Origin: Kitasatospora sp. MAA19
GTDB lineage: Bacteria; Actinomycetota; Actinomycetes; Streptomycetales; Streptomycetaceae
DNA length: 64,000 bases
Direction of reading: 5' to 3'
Assembly: GCF_029894125.1 (NCBI RefSeq)
Contig: NZ_JARXYZ010000004.1
Span: 62,001 to 126,000 of the forward strand
Under the pieces are notes generated by a model, which saw nothing but the letters and a program-made list of their open reading frames with translations, ran no database searches and was not told the origin of the DNA. The position numbers were made by a program, and so were the translations under genes. How positions within the stretch are numbered: position 1 is the first letter of the stretch; every line of letters starts with the position of its first letter. Positions 30,473-39,006 of the stretch are shown here, in pieces.

Positions 30473-32632
30473 GTGGCGCGCAGCGTGTACGTGACCGGCA
30501 TCGACCGGGGGGACGGCCGGCAGGCGGTCGAACTCGGGGTCATGGAACTGCTCACCCGCCAGGTGGACCGGGTCGGGGTGTTCCGCCCGCTGGTGCACGC
30601 GCACGCGCCCGGGGCGCCGGGCTCGGACCACGTGGTCGAGCTGCTGCGCGGCCGGTACCGGATCGACCTGCCGAGCTCCGAGCTGTACGGGCTCACCTAC
30701 GAGGAGGCCGCCGCGCTGCAGGCCGCCCAGGGGCAGGACGAGCTGGTCTCCACCCTGGTCGACCGCTTCCGGGCGCTGGAGCGGCGCTGCCAGGCGGTGC
30801 TGGTGCTCGGCACCGACTTCGCCGACACCAACATCCCGGACGAGCTGGCCTTCAACGCCCGGCTGGCGAACGAGTTCGGCGCCGCCGTGCTGCCGGTGGT
30901 CGGCGGGCACGCCGAGGACCCGGAGGCCGTGGTCGCCGAGGTCCGCAACGCCCACCGGGCGTACACCGACCTGGGCTGCGAGACCCTGGCGATGGTCGCC
31001 AACCGGGTCGCCCCGGGTGCCAAGCAGCGGATCCAGCGCAAGCTCACCGAGAAACTGCCGGTCCCCGCCTACGTCATACCGGAGGAGCCGGCGCTGGCCG
31101 CGCCGACCGTCGCCCAGCTGGTCGAGGCGACCGGCGCCGACGTCCTGCTCGGGGACGCCGCCGGCCTGGCCCGCGACGTCCGCGGCTTCGTCTTCGGCGG
31201 CGCCATGCTGCCGACCTTCCTGGACGCCCTGACCGAGGGCGCCCTGGTCGTCACCCCCGGGGACCGCGCCGACCTGGTGATCGGCTCGCTGGCCGCGCAC
31301 GCCGCCGGCGCCCCGCCCATCGCCGGCGTACTGCTGACGCTCGGTCAGCACCCCGGTCCGAACGTGCTGGCGCTGGCCGCCCGGCTCGCCCCCGGCACCC
31401 CGGTCGCGGTCGTCCCCGAGGGCAGCTGGCCGACCGCCGCCACCCTCACCCACCTGGAGGGCAAGCTCACCGCGGCCAGCCCGCGGAAGGCCGAGATCGC
31501 CCTCGGCCTGTTCGAACTGCACGTCGACACGGCCGAGTTGACCAACCTGATCGAGGTCGGCCGGTCCGAGCGGGTCACCCCGATGATGTTCGAGCACGAG
31601 TTGCTGGAGCGGGCCCGGGCGAGCCGGCGGCACGTCGTCCTGCCGGAGGGCACCGAGGAACGGGTGCTGCGCGCGGCCGAGATCCTGCTGCGCCGCAACA
31701 TCTGCGACCTCACCCTGCTCGGCGAGCCGGACGCGGTGCGCCGCAAGGCCGCGAGCCTCGGCATCGACCTCCCGCAGGTGGGGGCACCTCCCGGCCAGCA
31801 GGCTGGCGGAGAGCCGGGCGCCGACCGCGCCCAGGTCCGGATCGTCGACCCGGCCACCAGCCCGCTGCGCCGCCAGTTCGCCGAGCTGTACGCCCGGCTG
31901 CGCGCCCACAAGGGGATGACCGTCGAGCTCGCGCTGGACGTGGTCACCGACGTCTCGTACTTCGGCACCCTGATGGTCCAGGAGGGCATCGCGGACGGCA
32001 TGGTCTCCGGCGCGGTGCACTCCACCGCGGCCACCATCCGGCCCGCCTTCGAGGTGATCAAGACCTCGCCCGGCGCGTCCATCGTGTCGAGCGTCTTCTT
32101 CATGTGCCTGGCCGACAAGGTGCTGGTGTACGGCGACTGCGCGGTCAACCCCGACCCGGACGCCCAGCAGCTGGCCGACATCGCGATCCAGGCCGCCGCC
32201 ACCGCCGCCCAGTTCGGGGTCGAGCCGCGGATCGCGATGCTCTCGTACTCGACCGGCACCTCGGGCTCCGGCGCGGACGTCGACAAGGTCCGCAAGGCCA
32301 CCGAGCTGGTCCGCGAGCTGCGGCCGGACATCCTGGTCGAGGGCCCGATCCAGTACGACGCGGCGGTGGACGCCCACGTCGCGGCCACCAAGCTGCCGGG
32401 CTCGCCGGTGGCGGGCCGGGCCACCGTGCTGATCTTCCCGGACCTCAACACCGGCAACAACACCTACAAGGCGGTCCAGCGCTCGGCGGGCGCGGTGGCG
32501 GTCGGCCCGGTGCTGCAGGGGCTGCGCAAGCCCGTCAACGACCTCTCGCGCGGTGCGCTCGTCCAGGACATCGTCAACACCGTCGCGATCACCGCCATCC
32601 AGTCCCAGGACCGCAAGGAGCCGCAGGCATGA
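30473..32632 (+). CDS. pta: Phosphate acetyltransferase (long form)
   Basis: Protein of 719 residues converting acetyl-CoA and phosphate to acetyl phosphate and CoA. The long actinobacterial and enterobacterial layout is present: an N-terminal P-loop-like domain (ARSVYVTGIDRGDGRQAVELG, with the usual P-loop glycines weakly kept), a DRTGG-like middle domain and the catalytic PTA domain. Catalytic-domain landmarks are MVSGAVHSTAATIRPA, FFMCLADKVLVYGDCAVNP and SYSTGTSGSGADVDKV. GTG 30473 has GGAG about nine bases upstream. An apparent insertion at about residues 433-450 interrupts the catalytic domain start. It overlaps ackA by four bases (ATGA); together they form the acetate overflow and assimilation pathway. 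Confidence 0.95.
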   Translation: MARSVYVTGIDRGDGRQAVELGVMELLTRQVDRVGVFRPLVHAHAPGAPGSDHVVELLRGRYRIDLPSSELYGLTYEEAAALQAAQGQDELVSTLVDRFRALERRCQAVLVLGTDFADTNIPDELAFNARLANEFGAAVLPVVGGHAEDPEAVVAEVRNAHRAYTDLGCETLAMVANRVAPGAKQRIQRKLTEKLPVPAYVIPEEPALAAPTVAQLVEATGADVLLGDAAGLARDVRGFVFGGAMLPTFLDALTEGALVVTPGDRADLVIGSLAAHAAGAPPIAGVLLTLGQHPGPNVLALAARLAPGTPVAVVPEGSWPTAATLTHLEGKLTAASPRKAEIALGLFELHVDTAELTNLIEVGRSERVTPMMFEHELLERARASRRHVVLPEGTEERVLRAAEILLRRNICDLTLLGEPDAVRRKAASLGIDLPQVGAPPGQQAGGEPGADRAQVRIVDPATSPLRRQFAELYARLRAHKGMTVELALDVVTDVSYFGTLMVQEGIADGMVSGAVHSTAATIRPAFEVIKTSPGASIVSSVFFMCLADKVLVYGDCAVNPDPDAQQLADIAIQAAATAAQFGVEPRIAMLSYSTGTSGSGADVDKVRKATELVRELRPDILVEGPIQYDAAVDAHVAATKLPGSPVAGRATVLIFPDLNTGNNTYKAVQRSAGAVAVGPVLQGLRKPVNDLSRGALVQDIVNTVAITAIQSQDRKEPQA
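31769..31822. repeat. In-frame insertion-like GC repeat inside pta
   Basis: About 54 bases encode PQVGAPPGQQAGGEPGAD-like low-complexity sequence between SLGIDL and RAQVRIVDPATS, where related enzymes run almost directly from one to the other. The DNA contains a dyad, GGTG-gggg-CACC, followed by GGCTGGCGGAGAGCCG. It resembles the small GC-rich palindromic elements scattered in Streptomyces genomes (family identity from memory, not checked). Confidence 0.45.
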
Positions 32633-33843
32633 GCGAAGGTACCCGCGTTCTGGTGCTGAACGCCGGCTCCTCGTCGGTGAAGTACCAGCTGATCGACATG
32701 CTGGACGGCGCCCGGCTGGCCTCCGGCCTGGTCGAGCGGATCGGCGAGTCCAGCGGGCGGCTGGTGCACACCCCGCACTCGGGCGAGCCGCGCGAGACCC
32801 TGCAGGTCTTCCCGGACCACGCCGCCGCCCTGAAGGCCGTCGCCGAGGAGCTGGCCGCCGACGGCCTCGGGCTGGACTCCCCCGAGCTGGCCGCGATCGG
32901 CCACCGGGTGGTGCACGGCGGAAAGCGGTTCACCGAGCCGACCGTGATCACCGACGACGTGCTCAAGGAGATCCGCCGGCTGATCCCGGTCGCCCCGCTG
33001 CACAACCCGGCCAACATCACCGGCATCGAGGTGGCCCGCGCGCTGCGCCCGGACCTCCCCCAGGTGGCCGTCTTCGACACCGCCTTCCACGCCTCGATGC
33101 CCGAGTACTCCGCCCGGTACGCGATCGACAAGGCCGTCGCCGACGAGCACCGGGTGCGCCGCTACGGCTTCCACGGCACCTCCCACCAGTACGTCTCGCG
33201 GGCCACCGCCCGGCTGCTCGGCAAGGACCCGGCCGAGGTGAACGTGATCGTGCTGCACCTGGGCAACGGCGCCTCCGCCTCGGCGGTCAGCGGCGGTCGC
33301 TGCGTGGACACCTCGATGGGCCTGACCCCGCTGGAGGGCCTGATCATGGGCACCCGCTCGGGCGACATCGACGCCGGCGTGGTCTTCCACCTGCACCGGG
33401 TCGGCGGGCTGTCCGTCGACGAGATCGACGACCTGCTCAACCGCCGCAGCGGCCTGCTCGGCCTGTGCGGCGACAACGACATGCGCGAGATCATGCGCCG
33501 GGCCGAGGCAGGGGACGCGGACGCCCGGCTCGCCTTCGACTCGTACATCCACCGGCTGCGCAAGTACATCGGCGGCTACTACGCGGTGCTCGGCCGGGTG
33601 GACGCGATCGCGTTCACCGCGGGCGTCGGGGAGAACGCTGCGCCGGTGCGCGCGGCGGCCACCGCCGGGCTGGAGGAACTGGGCATCTCGGTCGACCCCG
33701 AGCTGAATTCGGTGCGCTCCGGCGAGGCCCGGATCATCTCGCCGGCGTACGCCCGGGTGACGGTCGCCGTGGTGCCCACCGACGAGGAACTGGAGATCGC
33801 CCGACAGGCCTTCGCCCTGGTGCACCGGCAGTCCGGGGGCTGA
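32629..33843 (+). CDS. ackA: Acetate kinase
   Basis: Protein of 404 residues that makes ATP and acetate from acetyl phosphate and ADP. ASKHA-fold landmarks are present: VLVLNAGSSSVKYQL near the N-terminus, HRVVHGGKRFTEP, VAVFDTAFHASMP with the catalytic Asp, RRYGFHGTSHQYVS, LHLGNGASASAVSGG, and FTAGVGENAAPVR near the C-terminus. ATG 32629 overlaps the pta stop by four bases, so translation is probably coupled. Length is standard. No clear terminator follows; a short dyad CGAGACG-t-CGTCTCG lies at 33844-33858, and pyruvate kinase starts 95 bp on. Confidence 0.97.
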   Translation: MSEGTRVLVLNAGSSSVKYQLIDMLDGARLASGLVERIGESSGRLVHTPHSGEPRETLQVFPDHAAALKAVAEELAADGLGLDSPELAAIGHRVVHGGKRFTEPTVITDDVLKEIRRLIPVAPLHNPANITGIEVARALRPDLPQVAVFDTAFHASMPEYSARYAIDKAVADEHRVRRYGFHGTSHQYVSRATARLLGKDPAEVNVIVLHLGNGASASAVSGGRCVDTSMGLTPLEGLIMGTRSGDIDAGVVFHLHRVGGLSVDEIDDLLNRRSGLLGLCGDNDMREIMRRAEAGDADARLAFDSYIHRLRKYIGGYYAVLGRVDAIAFTAGVGENAAPVRAAATAGLEELGISVDPELNSVRSGEARIISPAYARVTVAVVPTDEELEIARQAFALVHRQSGG

Positions 33844-33937
33844 CGAGACGTCGTCTCGACCCCCGGAATCCTTCGTCGGCGATTCCTCACGATTCGTGCC
33901 GAATGCACCTATAACACGAACGGATAGACTGATCCAT

Positions 33938-35365
33938 ATGCGCCGAGCGAAAATTGTCTGCACCCTGGGTCCGGCGACGGACTCCTACGAACAGCTGAAG
34001 GCCATCGTCGAGGCGGGCATGAACGTCGCCCGACTGAACATGAGCCACGGCAACCACGCGGACCACGAGGAGCGGTACCGCAAGGTCCGCCAGGTCTCGG
34101 AGGACACCGGCAAGGCCATCGGCGTCCTGGCCGACCTCCAGGGTCCCAAGATCCGTCTGGCGACCTTCGCCAACGGCCCGGTGACCGTCGACAACGGCGA
34201 CGAGTTCACCATCACCACCGAGGACGTCCCCGGTGACCAGCACATCTGCGGTACCACCTACAAGGGCCTGCCCGGCGACGTCAAGCCCGGCGACCCGATC
34301 CTGATCAACGACGGCGTCATCGCCCTGGAGGTCGTCAGCGTCGACGGCCCGCGAGTGAGGACCGTGGTGATCGAGGGCGGCGTGCTCTCGAACAACAAGG
34401 GCATCAACCTGCCCGGCGCGGCCGTGAACGTGCCCGCCCTGTCCGAGAAGGACAAGGACGACCTGCGCTTCGCGCTGCGCCTGGGCGTCGACATGATCGC
34501 CCTGTCCTTCGTCCGCAACGCGGACGACATCAAGGACGTCCACGAGGTCATGGACGAGGTCGGCATCCGCGTGCCGGTCATCGCCAAGATCGAGAAGCCG
34601 CAGGCCGTCGAGGCCATGGAGGAGATCGTCCTCGCCTTCGACGCCATCATGGTCGCCCGCGGCGACCTGGCCGTCGAGTACCCGCTGGAGCGGGTGCCGC
34701 TGGTCCAGAAGCAGCTGATCACGCTGGCCCGCCGCAACGCCAAGCCGGTCATCGTCGCCACCCAGATGATGGAGTCGATGATCCACGCCTCGCGCCCGAC
34801 CCGCGCCGAGGTCTCCGACGTCGCCAACGCCATCCTGGACGGCACCGACGCGGTGATGCTCTCCGCCGAGTCCAGCGTCGGCAAGTACCCGATCGAGACC
34901 GTCCGCACCATGAGCCGGATTGCCGAGAAGGCAGAGGAGGAGCTGCTCTCCCAGGGCCTGCAGCCGCTCAACCCGGGCCGCAAGCCGCGCACCCAGGGCG
35001 GCTCGATCGCCCGCGCCGCGTGCGAGCTGGGCGACTTCCTCAACGGCCAGGCGCTGGTCGCGTTCACCAAGTCCGGTGACACCGCCCGCCGCCTGTCCCG
35101 CTACCGCTCGCCGATCCCGGTGATCGCGTTCACCCCGGACGTCGCCACCCGCAACCAGCTCTCGCTGAGCTGGGGCGTCGAGGCGCACGTCACCGAGCAG
35201 GTCGAGACCACCGACGAGATGGTCGCCCAGGTCGACCGCGAGCTGCTGAACATGGGCAAGCTCGCCGAGGGCGCGACCGTCATCGTCACCGCCGGCTCGC
35301 CGCCCGGCATCCCCGGCAACACCAACATGGTCCAGGTGCACCACCTGGGCACCCGGGGCGAGTAG
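33938..35365 (+). CDS. pyk: Pyruvate kinase
   Basis: Protein of 475 residues catalysing phosphoenolpyruvate plus ADP to pyruvate plus ATP. It begins MRRAKIVCTLGPATDS. Landmarks include NVARLNMSHGNHADH, DLQGPKIRLATF, the active-site stretch VPVIAKIEKPQAVEAMEEI, MVARGDLAVEYPLERVP and ATQMMESMIHASRPTRAEVSDVANAILDG split across the barrel. ATG 33938 matches the usual family start. TATAAC at 33910-33915 is a candidate -10 box, giving a short leader, but no good -35 is visible. It follows pta-ackA closely, grouping enzymes around pyruvate and acetyl-CoA. A 20-bp perfect hairpin terminates it. Confidence 0.97.
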   Translation: MRRAKIVCTLGPATDSYEQLKAIVEAGMNVARLNMSHGNHADHEERYRKVRQVSEDTGKAIGVLADLQGPKIRLATFANGPVTVDNGDEFTITTEDVPGDQHICGTTYKGLPGDVKPGDPILINDGVIALEVVSVDGPRVRTVVIEGGVLSNNKGINLPGAAVNVPALSEKDKDDLRFALRLGVDMIALSFVRNADDIKDVHEVMDEVGIRVPVIAKIEKPQAVEAMEEIVLAFDAIMVARGDLAVEYPLERVPLVQKQLITLARRNAKPVIVATQMMESMIHASRPTRAEVSDVANAILDGTDAVMLSAESSVGKYPIETVRTMSRIAEKAEEELLSQGLQPLNPGRKPRTQGGSIARAACELGDFLNGQALVAFTKSGDTARRLSRYRSPIPVIAFTPDVATRNQLSLSWGVEAHVTEQVETTDEMVAQVDRELLNMGKLAEGATVIVTAGSPPGIPGNTNMVQVHHLGTRGE

Positions 35366-35381
35366 CACCCGGTCGCACCAG

Positions 35382-35429
35382 CGCCCGTGGGGCGGTCCTC
35401 CGCAGTGGAGGACCGCCCCACGGGCGTTT
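35382..35429 (+). terminator. Terminator after pyruvate kinase
   Basis: Perfect 20-bp stem, 35382-35401 with 35407-35426, around the loop GCAGT and followed by TTT. It lies 17 bases past the pyk stop and just before the end of the opposite-strand operon, so it can act in both directions. Confidence 0.92.
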
Positions 35430-35455
35430 CCGGGCCGTGTCGGCGCCCGGGGCCG

Positions 35456-36907
35456 TCACTTGTCGCTGTACGGCGCGTCGTCGTTGAACAGGTGCATGCC
35501 GGGGATGGTCAGCGTGCCGCCGAACTGGCCGGCCTGCTTGGCGGTGACCCCGGTCAGCTCCAGGTCCAGCGGGATCGGGATCGAGCCGATCAGGTCGTAC
35601 AGCCAGCGCGGCAGGGTGTCCGGGGTGAGCGTGATCTCGCCCAGGTCGATCGGGATCGGCAGGCCGAGCAGCTTGGAGAGGTGGCCGGACAGCCGCTCCA
35701 CGTACATCGTGACCGGGCCCTTGCGCATGGTCGAGGTCGATCCCCGGGCCCCCTGCACGTGGAAGGTCTTGCCGTTGCCCTCCAGGGTCGACATGTCGAG
35801 GTTCTCGATGTCCACGCTGTCGACCACGAACTTCAGCACCCGCTTGGTGCCGGTCGGGGTCCGCACGTCGTAGACGCCGTGGAAGACGGCGCCGTGCAGG
35901 CCGAGCCGGCTGGTCTGCAGCGTCCAGTTCTGCTCCGGGACGACGTCCCCGGTGGCGGGCGCGCCGGCGGTCAGGCCTCTGGTGTCCACCGCACAGTTGG
36001 GATTGGCACTCGGCGAGGCGGACGGGGTGCCGGAGGCCGCCGTGGACGGAGTGGCGCTTCCGGAGGCGGCCGCGGACGGGGTCGTCTTCGGGCTCGCCTT
36101 GCCGCTCGGCTTCCCGGTCGCGCCACCGTCCGCGGACGGTGGCGCGGTGGGCGAGGCCTGGTCACCCGCCGGGGTCCGGTCGCCCGCGCCGCCGGCGGGC
36201 GGCTGGGCGGCGGGCTGCCCGTCGGCCGGGGCTCCGGTGGTCGGGGCCTGCGGCTGGGCCGGCGTCCCGGCCCGCGGCGCAGGGGCGGTCGGAGCGGGGG
36301 CCTGGGTGGTGGTCGGCGCCGTGGCGGCCGACTTGGCGCTCGACGACGGGCTCGGCGGAGCACCCGGGTTCAGCAGGTGGTCGATGCCGCCCACGAGGTC
36401 GTCGATCAGCCCGGCCCGGCTGGCCGTACCGGGCCCGTCGGCGCCGCCCTGGTAGACCGCGCTCGCCGTGCCCGAGCCGCCGGTGGCGGCGGAGCGGGTG
36501 GCCGGCGGGGTCGTCGGGGCGGTGGCCGCACCGGTCGGGGTCGCGGTGGCGGTCGGCGTACCGGCCGGCGCGGAGGGCTGTTGGGCGGGCCCGGTGGTCG
36601 GCGTCTGGGTGGGAATCGCGCTCGGACCCGTCGAGGGCGCCGCGGCCGGGCCGGGCGGCGGCTCGGGCAGCTCGCTCTTGGGGACGGGCGTCTCCAGCGG
36701 CGCGACGTCCGGGACGGCGGCGGGCGCGGTGCCACAGGCCTTGCCCGACTCGGCGACCGCCGGGTTGGGGGTGTACGCGGCGGCCATCAGCAGTGCGGTC
36801 GGCACCGCGGCCATCGCCAGCGCGCGGCCTCTCAGCCGGACCCGTACGGGCGTGCGCGGGGCCGCGTGCCGGCCGGAGCGCTGCGGTTGATCCTCCGACA
36901 TGCTCAC
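35456..36907 (-). CDS. Secreted Pro/Ala/Thr-rich protein, third gene of the DUF6230 operon
   Basis: Protein of about 483 residues. An N-terminal basic region and hydrophobic stretch (GRALAMAAVPTALLMAAAYTPNPAVA) form a signal peptide. Residues about 50-330 are a long Pro/Ala/Thr/Ser linker. The C-terminal 160 residues are ordered (NWTLQTSRLGLHGAVFHGVYDVRTPTGTKRVL... in part), rich in beta-like segments, and recall the secreted partner of DUF6114/DUF6230 operons. GTG 36907 overlaps the upstream stop (GTGA) with AAGGAG five bases before; ATG 36901 is the alternative. I infer a wall- or membrane-associated exported protein; no enzymatic motif is seen. Confidence 0.8.
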   Translation of the reverse strand: MSMSEDQPQRSGRHAAPRTPVRVRLRGRALAMAAVPTALLMAAAYTPNPAVAESGKACGTAPAAVPDVAPLETPVPKSELPEPPPGPAAAPSTGPSAIPTQTPTTGPAQQPSAPAGTPTATATPTGAATAPTTPPATRSAATGGSGTASAVYQGGADGPGTASRAGLIDDLVGGIDHLLNPGAPPSPSSSAKSAATAPTTTQAPAPTAPAPRAGTPAQPQAPTTGAPADGQPAAQPPAGGAGDRTPAGDQASPTAPPSADGGATGKPSGKASPKTTPSAAASGSATPSTAASGTPSASPSANPNCAVDTRGLTAGAPATGDVVPEQNWTLQTSRLGLHGAVFHGVYDVRTPTGTKRVLKFVVDSVDIENLDMSTLEGNGKTFHVQGARGSTSTMRKGPVTMYVERLSGHLSKLLGLPIPIDLGEITLTPDTLPRWLYDLIGSIPIPLDLELTGVTAKQAGQFGGTLTIPGMHLFNDDAPYSDK

Positions 36908-37497
36908 CGCGTCTCCTTCGGGTCCGCGGCAGCGGCCTGCTCGTTCGACGCGGCCTGTGCGGGCAGCTTCGCGATGGGCGCCTCGACGGCCGCGGACTCG
37001 GCGACGACGGTCTCGGCAGCGGGGGCCTCCGTAGCAGGGGTCTCGGCGGCGACGCTCTCGGCGACGCCGGCCTTGGCCGCCTTCGGCTCCGGCAGCGGCG
37101 CCCAGGACGCCATCAGACCGCCGCCGATCAGCCCCGGCAGCAGCGCCAGGCCGAAGCCGGCCAGGTTGGAGACCGGGATCGAGACCAGCGTCAGCAGGGT
37201 GGTGGCGACCCCCGCGAAGACCCGCACGGTCGGCTGGAACCACGCGGTCAGCCCGAGCACGATCAGCAACACACCGATGATCAGCGATCCGGCGCCCGCC
37301 GTGGTGGCCATGGCCACCGTCATGCCGCCCAACGAGAGCTTGGCATACGGGAAGTACATGATCGGGACGCCGGCGATCATGGCCAGCAGGCCGCCGTAGT
37401 ACGGCCGCGTCCGACGGAAGGTACGGAACACCCGGCGCAGCCACTGGACGGGGTTCTCGTGCTCGGCGGGCCGGTATGAGGCAAGGGCGCTGGACAC
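36904..37497 (-). CDS. DUF6114-family membrane protein
   Basis: Protein of about 197 residues. A charged N-terminus (ENPVQWLRRVFRTFRRTRP) is followed by four hydrophobic segments: YYGGLLAMIAGVPIMYFPY, an AGSLIIGVLLIVLGL stretch, VFAGVATTLLTLVSIPV and LAGFGLALLPGLIGGGLM. An Ala/Glu/Val-rich tail of about 60 residues ends the protein. The family is actinobacterial and of unknown function. GTG 37497 has GAGGAG nine bases upstream. It lies between DUF6230 (133 bp upstream) and the Pro-rich protein (GTGA overlap), the usual gene order of this set. Confidence 0.85.
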   Translation of the reverse strand: MSSALASYRPAEHENPVQWLRRVFRTFRRTRPYYGGLLAMIAGVPIMYFPYAKLSLGGMTVAMATTAGAGSLIIGVLLIVLGLTAWFQPTVRVFAGVATTLLTLVSIPVSNLAGFGLALLPGLIGGGLMASWAPLPEPKAAKAGVAESVAAETPATEAPAAETVVAESAAVEAPIAKLPAQAASNEQAAAADPKETR

Positions 37498-37592
37498 GAT
37501 GCAGCTCCTCGATGGTGTGAACGAGGGATGGACGAGACACGGGATCCGGAAACGGCGCACGCACCGTCCCCGGTCCCACAGGCGCCGTCAGA

Positions 37593-37618
37593 GCGGCGGG
37601 CCGGGCCCGGCCCGCCGC
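37593..37618 (-). terminator. 26-base perfect palindrome after the DUF6230 gene
   Basis: GCGGCGGGCCGGG (37593-37605) is immediately followed by its exact reverse complement (37606-37618). It lies 12 bases past the DUF6230 stop on the minus strand and may attenuate read-through into DUF6114 or stabilise the upstream mRNA. Confidence 0.55.
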
Positions 37619-37629
37619 CCGTCAACGGC

Positions 37630-38292
37630 CTAGTAGCACTCGCCGGTGCCGTCGGTGTGCAGCGCGAGCTTCAGGCCGGGGAGCTTGAAGGTGCCGGCCG
37701 AGGTGGCCCAGGCGGTCTGCTGCACGTTGTACAGGTCGGCCTTGTCGGCGGCCTGGGCGAAGCCGGTCGCGCCGGACGGCAGACCGCCGAGCTTCGACTT
37801 CCAGCCCTGGGTGGCCTCGCCCTTGAGGGTCGAGGCGTCCTGGCCGATGTTGATGTTGGTGAACTCGGCGTCCGCGTTCAGCTGGTCGAGGTCGATCAGC
37901 AGGTTCTTGGCGTAGACCTGCTTCTTGACGTCGTCGCTGTTGCCCGCCTCCAGACGCAGGATGATCTTGGGCAGCTTCCACGGCAGGCCGGGGATGATGT
38001 TGGGGTCGGTCACCACCGACTGGCAGAGGCCCTTGATGGTGGCCTCGTCGAACGCCGAGACGGCGACCGGGTGCGGAGTGCCGTTCACCTCGGCGTCGAT
38101 CGAGCCGAACTGGGCGAAGTTCTTGCCGTGCAGCTCCGGCGTGGTGACCTTGAAGCTCTGGCCGGAGACGCTGAACGAAGCCGCCAGCGCATTGTTGGCC
38201 ATGGCGACGCCGACCATCGCGGTGGCCGCGATGCTCGGCACCATCACCAGGGCGAAGCGCTTCCAGCGGGTCTTGCCGTAGGTCTGGGACAT
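37630..38292 (-). CDS. DUF6230-family secreted/membrane-anchored protein
   Basis: Protein of 220 residues. KTRWKRFALVMVPSIAATAMVGVAM is an N-terminal signal or anchor segment with cleavage possible after NNALAASF. The rest is a soluble domain ending GTFKLPGLKLALHTDGTGECY, with conserved-looking Cys in GLCQSV and near the C-terminus. Older databases called such proteins cholesterol esterase, which the sequence does not support, since no hydrolase motif is seen. ATG 38292 has a strong GAAGGAGGA six bases upstream. It is the first gene of the set with DUF6114 and the Pro-rich protein. Confidence 0.88.
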   Translation of the reverse strand: MSQTYGKTRWKRFALVMVPSIAATAMVGVAMANNALAASFSVSGQSFKVTTPELHGKNFAQFGSIDAEVNGTPHPVAVSAFDEATIKGLCQSVVTDPNIIPGLPWKLPKIILRLEAGNSDDVKKQVYAKNLLIDLDQLNADAEFTNINIGQDASTLKGEATQGWKSKLGGLPSGATGFAQAADKADLYNVQQTAWATSAGTFKLPGLKLALHTDGTGECY

Positions 38293-38736
38293 GCGAGTCC
38301 TCCTTCTAGGACGTACATCTCCGGCTCCCCGGCGGCGCGTCCCGCGCCGGTGGGGGCCTGGGATGGGAGAGAGCTACGTCCTCGGTAGCGGAGAGCGCCT
38401 TGGGCGTCGTCGGACGCGGGAGCGGCCGGCGTACGGCGGCACTCCCGTTCCTCCACCGGCCGTCCTTGCGGAGCGGCGGGCAGGACCGACGACATCGGCG
38501 ATCACCCCCGAGCGACAACCAGCGACCGCGCAGGGCCGCGCGGCCGGTCGAAGGACAGGAACCGCCGTGGGACCGCGGATACCCCCCTGCCCTCCCTACC
38601 GCCGACCGGAGCCGGCGGAGCACCCGGTGGGGATCCCGCACTCCGCATGGCCGACCGGCTTGTCGGAGGGTGTGGAGGCTGGGACCGGGCGTCGCCGATC
38701 GTGCTCGAATCCCGGGCGAAGCACAAGAGGTTCCTT
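38293..38736. other. Long non-coding leader/promoter region upstream of the DUF6230 operon
   Basis: Between the DUF6230 start (38292) and the thioredoxin-like gene end (39007) there are 714 bp without a credible gene. The part 38293-38736 shows no strong dyad or recognisable promoter. Beyond it lie a TTACT-type dyad (38737-38750) and a long hairpin (38850-38892), described separately. Confidence 0.4.
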
Positions 38737-38750
38737 ACTGACGGGTAATG
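38737..38750. promoter_or_regulatory. TTACT-type dyad, putative TetR operator
   Basis: TTACTGACGGGTAA has the symmetry TTAC(Y)-N4-(R)GTAA. A related site, TTACTCACCAGTAG, lies just upstream of the TetR gene at 40363. It is about 445 bp from the DUF6230 start, so linkage to that operon is only an inference. Confidence 0.4.
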
Positions 38751-38849
38751 CAACACCCGGCGGCGTTGATCATGGAATCGGCCCGACATGCACCGTCCGT
38801 GACGCCTTGAAGGAAACGTGACGACGAAATCCGCCGGAAACACCAGCGA

Positions 38850-38892
38850 AACACCCGTGGACGGTCACAAGTTGTGACCGTCCACGGGTGTT
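38850..38892. terminator. 21-bp perfect hairpin downstream of the thioredoxin-like gene
   Basis: Arms 38850-38870 and 38872-38892 are exact reverse complements around a single G (a small loop forms from the inner bases). On the minus strand it lies about 115 bases past the stop at 39007 and is followed by TTCGCTGGTGTTT. Likely terminator of that gene. Confidence 0.7.
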
Positions 38893-39006
38893 GTCAAGAT
38901 TTGGTAAACCTCTGTCCGGTTGACCGGATTGTCGCCAAATCACCCGGCGACACCGCAGGTCATCCGCCGTGCCAGGACCCGCTCGGAGCCCGGCCCGGAG
39001 AGGGCG

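Noticed and set aside
30316..32628. Plus-strand frame reading into ackA from far upstream
   Set aside because: The upstream part is the wrong frame of pta; only the part from ATG 32629 encodes acetate kinase.
38293..38736. Possible small genes on either strand upstream of the DUF6230 gene
   Set aside because: Open frames are Arg/Pro/Gly-rich, lack ribosome sites and show no recognisable motif.
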